DNA from: JANQEU01 sp965242805
GTDB lineage: Bacteria; Bacteroidota; Bacteroidia; Cytophagales; Cyclobacteriaceae
DNA: 64,000 nucleotides
Direction of reading: 5' to 3'
NCBI GenBank assembly: GCA_965242805.1
Contig: CBDETD010000002.1
Span: forward strand, 5,022,001-5,086,000
Shown here: in pieces, positions 52,789-63,175 of the stretch
Numbering within the stretch: the stretch's first letter is position 1
Layout: every line of letters begins with the position of its first letter
The notes under the pieces: generated by a model
The model's database searches: none
What the model saw: only the letters and a program-made list of their open reading frames with translations
What the model was told of the DNA's origin: nothing
Program-made: the position numbers and the translations under genes

Positions 52789-55433
52789 AGGATGATCAAC
52801 CTAATTCACCAAGGTTTGCCTATCGAATTCTGCGCCAACTGATTGATGAAAAATGGCAAGATGAAATATTGGGAGACCTGCAGGAGCAATATGTTGACAA
52901 CCAATCTAAGCATAGATTATTTGCAAGACTTGTCTTCTGGTGGGAGGCCTTTAGATTCATTCGACACCATGTTCTTAGAAAACCTCAAAAACTCAATGCT
53001 ATGTTGACTTCAAACCACATTAAGATCTCTTACAGAAATTTGATCCGCAACAAAGTCTATTCCGGAATTAATATTATTGGTCTTTCCATAGGTATTGCGA
53101 GTATAGTTCTCATTGGTATTTACATAAATTTCGAGACATCCTATGATAAGTACTACAAGGATAGTGACAGAATATATAGAGTTGCACTGAATAGGATCTA
53201 TCCTACACGGACCAAGGATTTTGGAACATCGGCAATCAACCTATCAACGGTTTTGAAAACTAATTATCCCCAGGTAGAAGAAGCCACGCGATTGCACAGG
53301 TTGTTCTTCCAGAATGAAATTCCGGTTGAAATAGTAGAGGAGGAAAAAACGTTTATCGAAACCAGGTTCCTATTCGCGGATAGTCTATTTTTCAATGTTT
53401 TCTCTCATAAATTTTTACATGGTGATCCAAGGACTTGCCTTGATGACGCGGAATCAGTCGTTTTGTCCGAATCAACGGCAATCAAATATTTCGGGAAAAC
53501 CGATATTCTGGATAAAACAATTAATTGGGGTGAGGCCTCTTTTAAAGTCACTGGGGTATTCGAGGACATTCCCGACAATTCACACATCCATTTTGATTTA
53601 TTGGGATCCATATCCTTTCTCAACTTTTTGGAGAATGCTATCAGAACGGATAACTGGACCAGTCCCTGGGTTTATACTTACATCAAACTAAAGACGGGTG
53701 CTGATCCCAGCTCTCTGGAAGAGCAGTTTGAAGAAATGGTGGATCGATACGGTCATGCAAGCATTGCTTCCGGAGTAGGGGCAAACTGGAAGGAAAATGG
53801 TCACGCCTTCGAATATTTCCTACAACCCCTGGGGTCGATTCACCTACATTCTCAGCTGGATGTTGAGGTAGAACCAAACGGAAATATTTCCTATATCTAT
53901 GTATTGGCGGCCATAGCCTTTTTCATCTTAGCTATTTCTTCAATCAATTTCATTAATCTTTCTATTGCGCGATCAACGGAGCGAGCAAAAGAAGTGGGGA
54001 TACGTAAAGTACTGGGTTCCTATAGGTCTAGTTTGATCAATCAATTCTTGATTGAATCGATCCTAACATGTTTGCTTGCGTCCACGATCGGAATTGCAAT
54101 CCTCTATTTCTTTATTCCTGATTTCAATGATTACCTGGGTACACACCTGACATTTGGTGTGTTATCGAATCCACTGGTTATTGCCGTTGTTGTGGGATTT
54201 ATTTTTCTGATCGGCATTCTGGCGGGATTGTACCCTGCTGTTAGTTTTTCTTCATTACGTCCGACAAGGATCTTAAAGGGATCCTACAAATCAAGTGAGG
54301 GAGGATTACTTCTAAGAAATGTTTTGATCACTTTTCAGTTTCTCATCTCAATTGTAATGATTTCAGGATCAATTATTGCCGAACAACAGATGACCTATTT
54401 GAGAGATAAGAACCTTGGGTTTGATAAAGACAATTTGCTGGTGATCAAGCAGTCTCACAATGTCCAGGACAATTATCAGGCTTTCCTGAATAATGTGGGA
54501 GCAATCGTCGGTGTTGAGCGGCTTGGAAATGCCAGTACATTACCCGGGCAATTCCACGGGAGTCAGGTCTATGTTGTGAATGACCCGGAGATTCCCGATA
54601 TACGGGTGAATACCAGCAGTGTAGATGATAATTATATTGATGCCATTGGATTCAATATGATAGAAGGCAGGAAATTTAGTGAGGAGTTTAACGATAGTTT
54701 ATCCATTATAGTGAATGAAGCAACATTACGTGCCATGGGAGTTGAAAAGGCCGTGGGATATAAATTTAGATCAGGAACCCGTCAGGAACAGGAAAATCCG
54801 GAATTTACAATAGTTGGTGTTGTAGAGGATTATCATTTCTATTCTCTTCATAACGAGGTGAGTCCGATGGTGATTTTCAATATACAACCTGGCAATGTGG
54901 CCATTAATACCATAGTTCGCATCAACTCTCCAAATACTTCATTGGTCATCACTCAAATAGAGGAAAAATGGAGTGAATTGACAGAAGCAGAATTCAATTT
55001 TGCCTTTTTGGATCAGGAACTTCAGCGGCAATACGAATCTGACAAGAATACAGCTTCGATGTTCAATATTTTCACATACATAGCTATCATTATGTCCTGT
55101 ACAGGTCTGTTCGGGTTGGCAACCTACGTTGTCAATCAAAGAAGCAAGGAGATGAGCATCAGGAAGGTTTTGGGAGCCTCCATTCCCCACATTATTGGTG
55201 TTTTCACAAAACAGTTCATGATCTTAATTGGATTGGCTTTCGTGATCGGCACACCACTTGCATACCTTGCATTGACCCAGTGGTTGGATAGCTTTGCATA
55301 CCATATAACCATTGGTGTATTGACTTTTGTTCTTGCAGGTTTGGTGACAATAACTCTTGTATTCCTCACAGTAAGTCATCAGGCTGTAAAGCTTGCAAGA
55401 GTGAATCCCGTCAAAATGTTACGAAGCGAATAA
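52785..55433 (+). CDS. ABC transporter permease, FtsX/MacB type, PadR-linked
   Basis: The 882 residues have the N-terminal permease prefix (RFAYRILRQLIDEKWQDEILGDLQEQY), two MacB periplasmic domains and two FtsX helix bundles (RAKEVGIRKVLGSYRSSL and RSKEMSIRKVLGASIPHI), ending PVKMLRSE. The layout is the same as that of the permease at 27931-30657. No ATPase adjoins. It is translationally coupled to PadR and probably forms a two-gene regulated unit. The substrate is unknown. Confidence 0.94.
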   Translation: MKDDQPNSPRFAYRILRQLIDEKWQDEILGDLQEQYVDNQSKHRLFARLVFWWEAFRFIRHHVLRKPQKLNAMLTSNHIKISYRNLIRNKVYSGINIIGLSIGIASIVLIGIYINFETSYDKYYKDSDRIYRVALNRIYPTRTKDFGTSAINLSTVLKTNYPQVEEATRLHRLFFQNEIPVEIVEEEKTFIETRFLFADSLFFNVFSHKFLHGDPRTCLDDAESVVLSESTAIKYFGKTDILDKTINWGEASFKVTGVFEDIPDNSHIHFDLLGSISFLNFLENAIRTDNWTSPWVYTYIKLKTGADPSSLEEQFEEMVDRYGHASIASGVGANWKENGHAFEYFLQPLGSIHLHSQLDVEVEPNGNISYIYVLAAIAFFILAISSINFINLSIARSTERAKEVGIRKVLGSYRSSLINQFLIESILTCLLASTIGIAILYFFIPDFNDYLGTHLTFGVLSNPLVIAVVVGFIFLIGILAGLYPAVSFSSLRPTRILKGSYKSSEGGLLLRNVLITFQFLISIVMISGSIIAEQQMTYLRDKNLGFDKDNLLVIKQSHNVQDNYQAFLNNVGAIVGVERLGNASTLPGQFHGSQVYVVNDPEIPDIRVNTSSVDDNYIDAIGFNMIEGRKFSEEFNDSLSIIVNEATLRAMGVEKAVGYKFRSGTRQEQENPEFTIVGVVEDYHFYSLHNEVSPMVIFNIQPGNVAINTIVRINSPNTSLVITQIEEKWSELTEAEFNFAFLDQELQRQYESDKNTASMFNIFTYIAIIMSCTGLFGLATYVVNQRSKEMSIRKVLGASIPHIIGVFTKQFMILIGLAFVIGTPLAYLALTQWLDSFAYHITIGVLTFVLAGLVTITLVFLTVSHQAVKLARVNPVKMLRSE

Positions 55434-55518
55434 GGATTTAATACCATTTAGGTATTTACAGTTTTCCTAAATCGGGATTGATAGTATTTTACAGTTTATT
55501 GAGTGACCATCAGCACAG

Positions 55519-57087
55519 ATGAAGAAAATACTATACATCCTTGCGGGAGTTTTGATCCTGGCTCAATGTCAGCAAACTTCAGAAGTAGCAACCATTGATC
55601 TCGAAGAGATCACAATTGATCAAATCCATGATTCCTATACCCAGGGAGATTACACGGTCACAGATCTGGTACAAGCATATCTTAATCGGATTGATGAAAT
55701 TGATAAAAATGGACCATCTCTGAATTCGATCATTCTTGTTAATCCTGATGCAATGGCGATCGCCGAAGCTTTGGATGAGGAAATGCGAAATGGTCAAAAA
55801 CGTGGGCCCCTTCACGGTATACCGGTTGTGCTAAAAGATAATATTGATACCTACGACAAAATGCCTAATACTGCTGGGGCATTACCCATGAAGGGTTCAA
55901 TGCCGCTTCAAGACGCATTTATTGTTGAGAGGCTACGTGAAGCCGGAGCTGTCATTATCGCAAAGGCCAATCTTAGTGAATGGGCCAATTTTCACAGTAG
56001 TTTCTCTTCCAGTGGATGGAGTGCGTTGGGAGGTCAGACTAAAAATCCATATGATCTGAGTCGCACACCCTGTGGTTCGAGTGCTGGTTCGGGAGTTGCG
56101 GTTTCGGCAAATCTGACAGTATTTGCTATAGGAACAGAAACAAATGGGTCGATTACATGTCCATCCAACGCCAACGGCATTGTTGGGATTAAGCCTACTG
56201 TCGGATTATTGAGTCGATCAGGGATAATCCCAATTTCTGTAACACAGGACACTCCCGGACCTATGACGAGAACGGTTCGAGATGCAGCCATCGCCCTTGG
56301 GGCAATGACCGGTATGGATACCCGAGACCGTGTGACCACCCAAAGTGAAGGGAATTATTTTGAAGATTACACTCAATTTTTGAAAATAGATGGTCTGAAA
56401 GGCAAGAAATTGGGAATCTATACCCGACCTCTAGGTAGGCATTTCAGGGTGGATACCGTTTTCAATGAAGCTGTAGAATACTTGAGATCTCAGGGTGCAG
56501 AAGTTGTTGAAATTGAAGAATTGATCTCTGACAATATCGGGAATGCTGGATTCCAGGTACTTCTTTATGAATTCAAGGATGGATTGAACAATTACTTTCA
56601 GTCATTAGGTGATAGCACTAAAGTAAAAAGTCTTGAGGATCTCATTGATAAAACATTCAATTCACCGGAGGAAATGAGGTATTTTGATCATTCATTATTG
56701 AAGCAAGCACAGGAAAAGGGATCTCTTACCGACCAGGAGTATATTGATGCACTGCAAACGATGCTCAAGGCATATCGGCAAAATGGAATTGACAAGGTAA
56801 TGGACGAGATGGAACTGGACGCAATCATTGCTCCGACGAGAAGTCCGGCCTGGAAAATTGATAAAACACTTGGCGATAAAGGAGGCGGAGGAGTTTCATC
56901 CAGTACTCCAGCTGCCAGAGCAGGGTATCCAAGCATTACAGTTCCAATGGGCTTTCTAGATGGGCTTCCCATCAACATCTCATTTTTCGGAAAGGCATGG
57001 AGCGAACCTGTATTACTTGAAATTGCTTATTCCTATGAACAGGGGACTAAACATAGAAAAGCACCGGAATTTAAGTCGGGTTATTAG
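55519..57087 (+). CDS. Amidase signature family lipoprotein
   Basis: The 522 residues have a lipoprotein signal (ILAGVLILAQC, cysteine 17) and the complete amidase signature triad: lysine 106 in VVLKDNIDT, the cis-serine in PCGSSAGSGVAVS (about 187-188) and nucleophile serine 211 in GTETNGSITCPSNANGIVGIKPTVG. It hydrolyses an amide bond in the periplasm or at the surface; the substrate is unknown. It converges with the DUF6090 gene and overlaps it by 17 bases. Confidence 0.93.
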   Translation: MKKILYILAGVLILAQCQQTSEVATIDLEEITIDQIHDSYTQGDYTVTDLVQAYLNRIDEIDKNGPSLNSIILVNPDAMAIAEALDEEMRNGQKRGPLHGIPVVLKDNIDTYDKMPNTAGALPMKGSMPLQDAFIVERLREAGAVIIAKANLSEWANFHSSFSSSGWSALGGQTKNPYDLSRTPCGSSAGSGVAVSANLTVFAIGTETNGSITCPSNANGIVGIKPTVGLLSRSGIIPISVTQDTPGPMTRTVRDAAIALGAMTGMDTRDRVTTQSEGNYFEDYTQFLKIDGLKGKKLGIYTRPLGRHFRVDTVFNEAVEYLRSQGAEVVEIEELISDNIGNAGFQVLLYEFKDGLNNYFQSLGDSTKVKSLEDLIDKTFNSPEEMRYFDHSLLKQAQEKGSLTDQEYIDALQTMLKAYRQNGIDKVMDEMELDAIIAPTRSPAWKIDKTLGDKGGGGVSSSTPAARAGYPSITVPMGFLDGLPINISFFGKAWSEPVLLEIAYSYEQGTKHRKAPEFKSGY

Positions 57088-57736
57088 ATTTCAGGTGATT
57101 TGATTCAATCTCATTGATCAATTCCTCGAGAGCACTAAGCACTTCTTTATAATAGTTAAGACGGGTTTCAAACAAAGATTGATAGCTAAAGATCATATTC
57201 CTGAATGATGGCTTGTTAAGGAAATCAGGATTAACTTCAAAAGCGGAATAGTGTTCTACTTCATAGATGGAAAAAGGTCTGATGAATTGATTGGTGTGTT
57301 GCATGATTGCATTATCAAATTGGCTTATTCCCCTGTACCATTGGCTATGTAACTGGAAGATCTGTGTACGAAGTTCGAAGCTGCGGATGATATCAATTAT
57401 CCCAGAGGAAGTCATCGCCTCGAAACTTGCTGTTTGTGGTTCAAACGGAACATGGAACTGGATATATGCCATAAATAATCCGATCGAATCCAAATGCTCA
57501 TATTGACCAATTGATGCTGACGATATTTTGGTGAGTTTATCAAGCCTACTCTCATCAATCTTTATGAGTGTATCAAGCAGGTCCTTATCTGCAAGAAGGT
57601 CTTGTCTCAATGCTTGCAAGTATTGTTGCTCGAGATTTCTTTTAGAGCGACCTTCTCTCCATCCCTCGAGGTAGAAGGCAATCGTTATGCCGAGAATTAC
57701 GACCAGTAGATTGGCTAGCTGTTCTTTCCAGTTCAT
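57071..57736 (-). CDS. DUF6090 membrane-anchored protein
   Basis: The 221 residues open with one membrane helix (LLVVILGITIAFYLEGW) followed by REGRSKRNLEQQYLQALRQDLLADKDLLDTLI. This is the hallmark of the DUF6090 family of Bacteroidota: the pattern LGITIAFYLExW, then E..YL..L..DL. The remainder is helical, with PQTASFEAMTSSGIIDII. The function is unknown. The 3' end overlaps the amidase gene. Confidence 0.82.
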   Translation of the reverse strand: MNWKEQLANLLVVILGITIAFYLEGWREGRSKRNLEQQYLQALRQDLLADKDLLDTLIKIDESRLDKLTKISSASIGQYEHLDSIGLFMAYIQFHVPFEPQTASFEAMTSSGIIDIIRSFELRTQIFQLHSQWYRGISQFDNAIMQHTNQFIRPFSIYEVEHYSAFEVNPDFLNKPSFRNMIFSYQSLFETRLNYYKEVLSALEELINEIESNHLKSNNPT

Positions 57737-57799
57737 AGTGATTACGTTACTTGGAAATAGTACTTATCTAATATATGTTGGGGCATAGACCCTATCGGC

Positions 57800-58504
57800 T
57801 TACGAAAACTTTAGTAATACTTTTTTAAGTTCTCCTTTGTGACTCCTTCCTACAGGAAGTGTTTTTTCATCAACAAATACATGATCTGCATCAATGCTAG
57901 TGATACTTTCCATGTTCACAACAAATGATCGATGTATCCTCACAAAATTATGGTTAAGTTGACTGCTTACGTTATTCAAATTTCCTGAAAGTAGATATTC
58001 CTTATCCTTCGTAATGATTTTACAATAACTTCCTTCTGCTTCCAGGTATTTTATGTCTTCGGCTTTAACTTTTTCAAAGCGATTCCCATTTTTCACGAAT
58101 AGGGGTTTGTTTGCTCTTATCTCCCTACTTTGATTTTGAATTTTCGAAAAGGCCAATTCTATGGCGATGATCACATCCTTTTCTTCAAAAGGTTTGGTGA
58201 GGAAAGATGATGGATTTGTGGATATGGCTTGTTTCACCGTTTCCTGATCAGAATTTGCCGTCAGGTATATGAATGGAATATTTCTTGATTTCTGAATTGT
58301 TTCTATGAACTCAATCCCTGTCATCTCACCCTTAAGTTTGATGTCGATCAACATTATGTCCGGAGATTCATTTTCCAGAAATTCAATGGCATCTTCAGCT
58401 GAATATACAATTTCCAGAACATTCATCCCATGTTCATCGAGGATCTCAGCCAGGTCACGGGCAGTAATAGGATTATCCTCAAGTATTAATACACTGATTT
58501 TCAT
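57800..58504 (-). CDS. LytTR response regulator
   Basis: The 234 residues combine a receiver domain (1-120) with the acidic pair ED at 9-10, phosphorylated aspartate 54 (IMLIDIKLKG), a threonine in IYLTANSD and a lysine in FLTKPF. A LytTR domain follows (about 140-234: LFVKNGNRFEKVKAEDIKYLEAEGSYCKI, FVRIHRSFVVNMESI, LPVGRSHKGELKKVL). Its likely partner is the histidine kinase upstream on the same strand, 218 bases away. An inverted repeat covers the promoter region. Confidence 0.93.
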   Translation of the reverse strand: MKISVLILEDNPITARDLAEILDEHGMNVLEIVYSAEDAIEFLENESPDIMLIDIKLKGEMTGIEFIETIQKSRNIPFIYLTANSDQETVKQAISTNPSSFLTKPFEEKDVIIAIELAFSKIQNQSREIRANKPLFVKNGNRFEKVKAEDIKYLEAEGSYCKIITKDKEYLLSGNLNNVSSQLNHNFVRIHRSFVVNMESITSIDADHVFVDEKTLPVGRSHKGELKKVLLKFS

Positions 58505-58509
58505 TTCAT

Positions 58510-58529
58510 TAGAAATATAACTATTTCTA
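58510..58529. promoter_or_regulatory. Inverted repeat over the response-regulator promoter
   Basis: TAGAAAT (58510-58516) and ATTTCTA (58523-58529) flank 6 bases. On the minus strand the region contains TATATTTC, close to TAnnTTTG, just before the ATG at 58504. It could be an operator for autoregulation. Confidence 0.4.
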
Positions 58530-58722
58530 TAAAATTGATAACACCCTATTCTTCCAAATGCTGAAATATGCCCCGATTTCAGGGCTGGAAATGTAGATCA
58601 GTTCTCTTATGGGATTCTTAGGTGATAAATCAAAGGAAGGTTTGTAATGGATTTTTAATATATGAATTTCACAGTCGATAGTTTCTAATTGAAAACGACA
58701 AAACCTTTCCTTGATTACGTTT

Positions 58723-60930
58723 TCAATTGTAATTGACTACGTAATCTCCAATAGTGATAGTAGCCTGAAACCCATTGTCAACTTCGTACGACGCATTGCC
58801 ATTCAATGCATCTAGTGTGGCTCCAATAATACTCATACCAAAACCTTTTTTGAATTCCTTGGTATGGAGGCCGTTATCACTCACACATACGATCAAATAG
58901 TTTTCTCGCTCGTTTACCTCAATATCCAAAGACGGATCAGGGTGATCCTTGAAAGCATACTTAATGCAATTGATGATCAGCTCATTCAAAATCAAACCAA
59001 GATGAATAGAAGTGTCCATGTCTGCGCTTATTCTGGGTATCTTGTAATTGATGGTAGGAGGATTCCCATCATGTAGGGATTTTATTAGCATTTCTACCAA
59101 TTCAAGGACATATTCTGGCAGAGAGATCTTGGTAAGATCCTGACTGCGATAGAGATGTTCATGGATTAATCCAATGGATTTGACTCTGTTTTTGGTGTCA
59201 TCAAGTATTAACTTGGTTTTATCATCTTGTACACGTCGGTTTTGCATGCTGATGATACTGGAAACCATTTGAAGGTTGTTCTTTACCCGATGATGTACCT
59301 CCTTCACCAGTAGTTTGTTTTCCTCATTTTGTTTTTGGAGCATTGAATTCTGATCACCTAACTGACTTTTCAGAATATTGATTTTTTTGAATCTTGTATA
59401 GAGTACAAACAAAATAGTAACTACCATGCCAGCCAGAATAATAACAGCGATTAGTGCGTTTCGTTGGATGGCCATGGTCCTTTCTGATGCTTCTTTCTGA
59501 GAACTGAGGCGCTTAATTTCGACAGCCTTTACTTCATTTTCGTATCTGGCCTGGAATTCCTGGCTTGTCCTCTCAGCAAGCGCCCGATTCATTATACGGG
59601 TGTTTTTGACCCATTCTTCATGAAACTCCAGAGCTTTTTTTTCATTTCCCAATGATTTATAAACGAGATACAACTGCTCTGCGGCGTCATTTCTATGTCT
59701 GAATGATCCCAGTTTACTAGCTTCCTCATAGGACTTCAAGAATGATCTTTCGGCATTTAGGTATGACTTTTCCTTTAAAAAAGTCTCACCGATTAGTCGA
59801 TCATATTTTACCACACTAGCCCGGTGATTTAAAGTATCCGCAATGATTCTGGCTTGATGAAAGTGTTTTCTTGCTGATAGAAAATCGTTTTGTAAAAATC
59901 TTAACTTCCCTAATTCTACGATAGCACCTTCCAAAGTCGCCATTGTATAAGAATTGGAAAGGTAGGGTAAGCAGGCTTCCAGATAATGGATAGCTGAATC
60001 ATATTCTTCTTGCTGATTAAAGGTTTGTCCAATATCCCGCAATTCCAAACCAACCAATGATGGATACCCAAGTGAATCAAATCCGTATCTGGCTTTTTGG
60101 AAATTGTAAATTGCTGAATCATATTCCCGATACAGTTGATGAAGGTTGCCTAATTCCGAATAGGATCTGGCAATTTGGAAAGGATCAGTACTTTCTAATG
60201 CACTCGTCAGTTCGGTTATTTTATCCGTATAGAGCCTGTCAATAACGTTCTTATTTTGATGTAATGTACTTTCTTGATAATCGCTATTACTTTGATCTCT
60301 CAGTGAGGTGTATAGCACTTTATATTTTATACCCTGGATGATGTATTCAGTTGATTTTACAAATTCGCCAACTTTATCATAAAGTAGCCCCAGGTTATTG
60401 GAAACACGGGAGATTTGGGAGCTGTCGTTTAGGCTCTTATGTTTCTCCAATGAAAGCTTCAAATAAGATATCGCATTTTGATAATCACCTTGGTAGAAAT
60501 GAAGTAGTCCTATTGTATTTTCAATTTGTGCAACTCTGGCGGTGTCTTTTATTTTCTTGAAAATTAGTAAGGCCGTATTCAGTTTTAGTAAAGCATCTTT
60601 GTACCGGGCATGGACCCAGTAATTGACACCCAAGATTTGATTGGCTCGAGCTATATTAAATGTGTCCTTTCCAGCTGAGGCCATTTCCAAAGCTCTGTAA
60701 CCTGCCGATCTTGCCTGAAAATAGTCCCGACCCGTCATGACATCTGACTTTTTAAGGAAATGGGATATTGAGTCATTTGTACCATTGGATTGACCGTAGG
60801 ATGCAATGATCGTGACATTGATTGCCAGCCAAATAATTAAATACCTGACAAGGTTTTGAACCCGTATTTCTTCCGACGATGTCAATTTCTCCTGGTTAAT
60901 GGATTTATCCAATGCAATAAAAATGCTCAA
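58723..60930 (-). CDS. TPR sensor histidine kinase, HisKA_2 type
   Basis: The 735 residues have an N-terminal membrane or signal helix (about 28-46), TPR repeats (about 60-430), a coiled coil, a second membrane helix (about 487-508), a HisKA_2 domain with VKEVHHRVKNNLQMVSSIISMQ (histidine 547) and a HATPase (LILNELIINCIKYAF, VCVSDNG, GFGMSIIGATL). The TPR region should be periplasmic and the kinase cytoplasmic. The response regulator gene follows in the same direction. The signal is unknown. Confidence 0.93.
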   Translation of the reverse strand: MSIFIALDKSINQEKLTSSEEIRVQNLVRYLIIWLAINVTIIASYGQSNGTNDSISHFLKKSDVMTGRDYFQARSAGYRALEMASAGKDTFNIARANQILGVNYWVHARYKDALLKLNTALLIFKKIKDTARVAQIENTIGLLHFYQGDYQNAISYLKLSLEKHKSLNDSSQISRVSNNLGLLYDKVGEFVKSTEYIIQGIKYKVLYTSLRDQSNSDYQESTLHQNKNVIDRLYTDKITELTSALESTDPFQIARSYSELGNLHQLYREYDSAIYNFQKARYGFDSLGYPSLVGLELRDIGQTFNQQEEYDSAIHYLEACLPYLSNSYTMATLEGAIVELGKLRFLQNDFLSARKHFHQARIIADTLNHRASVVKYDRLIGETFLKEKSYLNAERSFLKSYEEASKLGSFRHRNDAAEQLYLVYKSLGNEKKALEFHEEWVKNTRIMNRALAERTSQEFQARYENEVKAVEIKRLSSQKEASERTMAIQRNALIAVIILAGMVVTILFVLYTRFKKINILKSQLGDQNSMLQKQNEENKLLVKEVHHRVKNNLQMVSSIISMQNRRVQDDKTKLILDDTKNRVKSIGLIHEHLYRSQDLTKISLPEYVLELVEMLIKSLHDGNPPTINYKIPRISADMDTSIHLGLILNELIINCIKYAFKDHPDPSLDIEVNERENYLIVCVSDNGLHTKEFKKGFGMSIIGATLDALNGNASYEVDNGFQATITIGDYVVNYN

Positions 60931-61179
60931 AATGAATAACTCCTATTCCTCTTTTGTCAATAACCGCTATTCTTTGTAAGCGACCTTCAGGTAGGTGTGT
61001 TTTTCTCCTCAGAACAGGTGGGATCGGTAAAAATAGTCTAAAAACCAGATTGTTCAAGATATTATCCATGCTGCCAATTCATTTGTATGTCGTTCACAAA
61101 GAAATTCTGTTGTTCAGAAAGAAGGACTTAGTTGTAATAAAGACCTCAAATAATTTCATGACCGAAAAACAGCACAGTC

Positions 61180-63099
61180 ATGAAAAAACAATTCGCATTA
61201 GTCCTTGTAGTATTTTTCTTCACTTTGGGTTGTCAGGATCAAGATGAACAACCACAGCCGGTAGATTTTGGATACTTATCATTAAATGTTACACTGACAA
61301 TCGCTAAGGAATCTGTCAGTGGAAGGTTAGAAGCCGTAAACACTGACAATTTCAGGGTTACAATTTTTAAAGCTGATGGAACTCCACAGGAGATTTTTGA
61401 TCCATTTAGTGATGCACCTGTAGAAATCCAATTACCAACAGGTGAATATTATGTGGAAGCACATAGTAACAACAACCTGGATGCGGCCTTTGAAAATCCA
61501 TACTACTTCGGACGCTCGGCAAACTTCACCGTAGACAAGGAGGAAACTAAAGCCATTGACGTTAATGCTGAACTGGCCAATACCAAGGTGGCGATCAACT
61601 ACTCGACTAATGTGACGGGTACTTTTCAATCATATACCGGATCAGTCACAAGAGGTACGGTTACTCTAGATTATATTCAAGGAGAAACTCGACCGGGTTA
61701 TTTCGCTGTTGGGAGCCCACTGAATATTAATGTAGACCTGGAATATACTAAGCTGGATGGATCAATAATTAGTCGGAATTTCACCACAACTATTGACGAT
61801 CCTCAACCCAAAACACAGTACAACATCAATGTGGATGCAGTTTTGGAGGATGGAGTTATTTCACTCAATATCAATGTTGACGAAAGCTTTAATGAGGTTG
61901 AAATAATAATTGGTGATAACTCAGGAGCGCCAACAACATTTGCTCTGGCTTACGGAGGAGCACTTGATGACTTTGGTTACAGCATGGATTATACCCAGGA
62001 TGGTGGCTATGTTTTAGCTGGATCGTCAATGTCATCGGATAATGATGTAACGAGTAACAATGGAGGTTTCGATTATTGGGTAGTAAAGGTAGATGAAAAT
62101 GGCACTGTTCAGTGGGAATCAAATTTTGGAGGAACAGGAAATGACCATGCCCGAGGTATTGCTCAGCTTACTGATGGCAGCTATGTTGTAAGTGGATACA
62201 GCAATTCCACGGATGGCGATGCGTCGACAAATTATGGTGATGACGATGCCTGGCTCATTAAGTTGGATATTAATGGAAATCTGGTTTGGCAAGCAACCCT
62301 GGGCACGACATATGGTGACAGGGCTATGGGTCTGGAGGCAACGGATGATGGCGGATTCGTAGTAACAGGTCACGTGGATATAAACACATACTCCAATCTC
62401 TGGATTGCCAAATTTGATGCCATCAATAATCTTGAATGGGAAAATCATTACGGAGGTATTTTCTATGAAATCGGCTATAATATTAGCAGCACTGCTGATG
62501 GTGGGTACATTGCTTGTGGTTATTCCAATACTGATGGCACCTCATTTGGTTCAGATAGTTACTATGTAGTTAAGGTTGATAATTTAGGTAACCTCCAATG
62601 GGAGACCAGACTAGGAGGATCCAATTCTGAATATGCCTGGGATGTAGTTGAATTAAGTAGCCAATATGTTGTGGTAGGTTATTCCCGATCTGCAGATGGA
62701 GATGTGATCGGTAATAATGGTACCTGGGATTCTTGGATAGTGGGCCTGGATGATAATGGTAATTTGCTCTGGAATCGCAACTATGGCGGAAGTCAAAATG
62801 ATTTAGCATATTCTGTGACTGAAGACGGATCAGGGGGGCTTACAATCGCAGGGTCCACAACGTCGACAGATGGGGATGTCTCCAACAATATTTACGGTAA
62901 CAGCAGCTGGATCATCAACGTAGATGGCTCCGGTAATCTTTTATGGGAACGATCTCTACAAGGGAAAAATGCACACGAAATTCTCTTATCCAATGATGGA
63001 GGATATGTGATTGGAGGAAGTTCTTACACGGGTTATAACAACAAGGGCAGTGATGATTTCACGCTGTGGAAAACTGACTCTCAAGGTAATATCAACTAA
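61180..63099 (+). CDS. DUF4493 and seven-repeat propeller lipoprotein
   Basis: The 639 residues have a lipoprotein signal (LVVFFFTLGC, cysteine 18). A DUF4493-like domain follows (about 25-240: DNFRVTIFKADGTPQEIF, EIQLPTGEYYVEAHS), then seven repeats of about 55 residues with DGGYVLAGSS, WVVKVDENGTVQWESNFGG and variants. Seven copies fit one closed propeller. It is a surface or periplasmic binding protein by inference and is transcribed alone, ending at the terminator at 63153. Confidence 0.85.
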   Translation: MKKQFALVLVVFFFTLGCQDQDEQPQPVDFGYLSLNVTLTIAKESVSGRLEAVNTDNFRVTIFKADGTPQEIFDPFSDAPVEIQLPTGEYYVEAHSNNNLDAAFENPYYFGRSANFTVDKEETKAIDVNAELANTKVAINYSTNVTGTFQSYTGSVTRGTVTLDYIQGETRPGYFAVGSPLNINVDLEYTKLDGSIISRNFTTTIDDPQPKTQYNINVDAVLEDGVISLNINVDESFNEVEIIIGDNSGAPTTFALAYGGALDDFGYSMDYTQDGGYVLAGSSMSSDNDVTSNNGGFDYWVVKVDENGTVQWESNFGGTGNDHARGIAQLTDGSYVVSGYSNSTDGDASTNYGDDDAWLIKLDINGNLVWQATLGTTYGDRAMGLEATDDGGFVVTGHVDINTYSNLWIAKFDAINNLEWENHYGGIFYEIGYNISSTADGGYIACGYSNTDGTSFGSDSYYVVKVDNLGNLQWETRLGGSNSEYAWDVVELSSQYVVVGYSRSADGDVIGNNGTWDSWIVGLDDNGNLLWNRNYGGSQNDLAYSVTEDGSGGLTIAGSTTSTDGDVSNNIYGNSSWIINVDGSGNLLWERSLQGKNAHEILLSNDGGYVIGGSSYTGYNNKGSDDFTLWKTDSQGNIN

Positions 63100-63152
63100 A
63101 TTCCGGATGTAAAAATGATCCCTGAGGTTGATCGAACAAGTATTGAATAAGG

Positions 63153-63175
63153 AGGAGCCAATAGGCTCCTTTTTA
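63153..63175 (+). terminator. Intrinsic terminator
   Basis: AGGAGCC (63153-63159) pairs with GGCTCCT (63164-63170) around AATA, followed by a T-run. It overlaps the stop codon of the converging permease gene. Confidence 0.85.

Noticed and set aside
55440..55456. Short hairpin AATACC/GGTATT after the PadR-linked permease
   Set aside because: Six AT-rich pairs and no T-run; too weak to call a terminator.
60954..61247. 97-codon frame upstream of the DUF4493 lipoprotein
   Set aside because: Overlaps the lipoprotein start, lacks family features and is rich in His, Lys and Arg as expected for a random frame.
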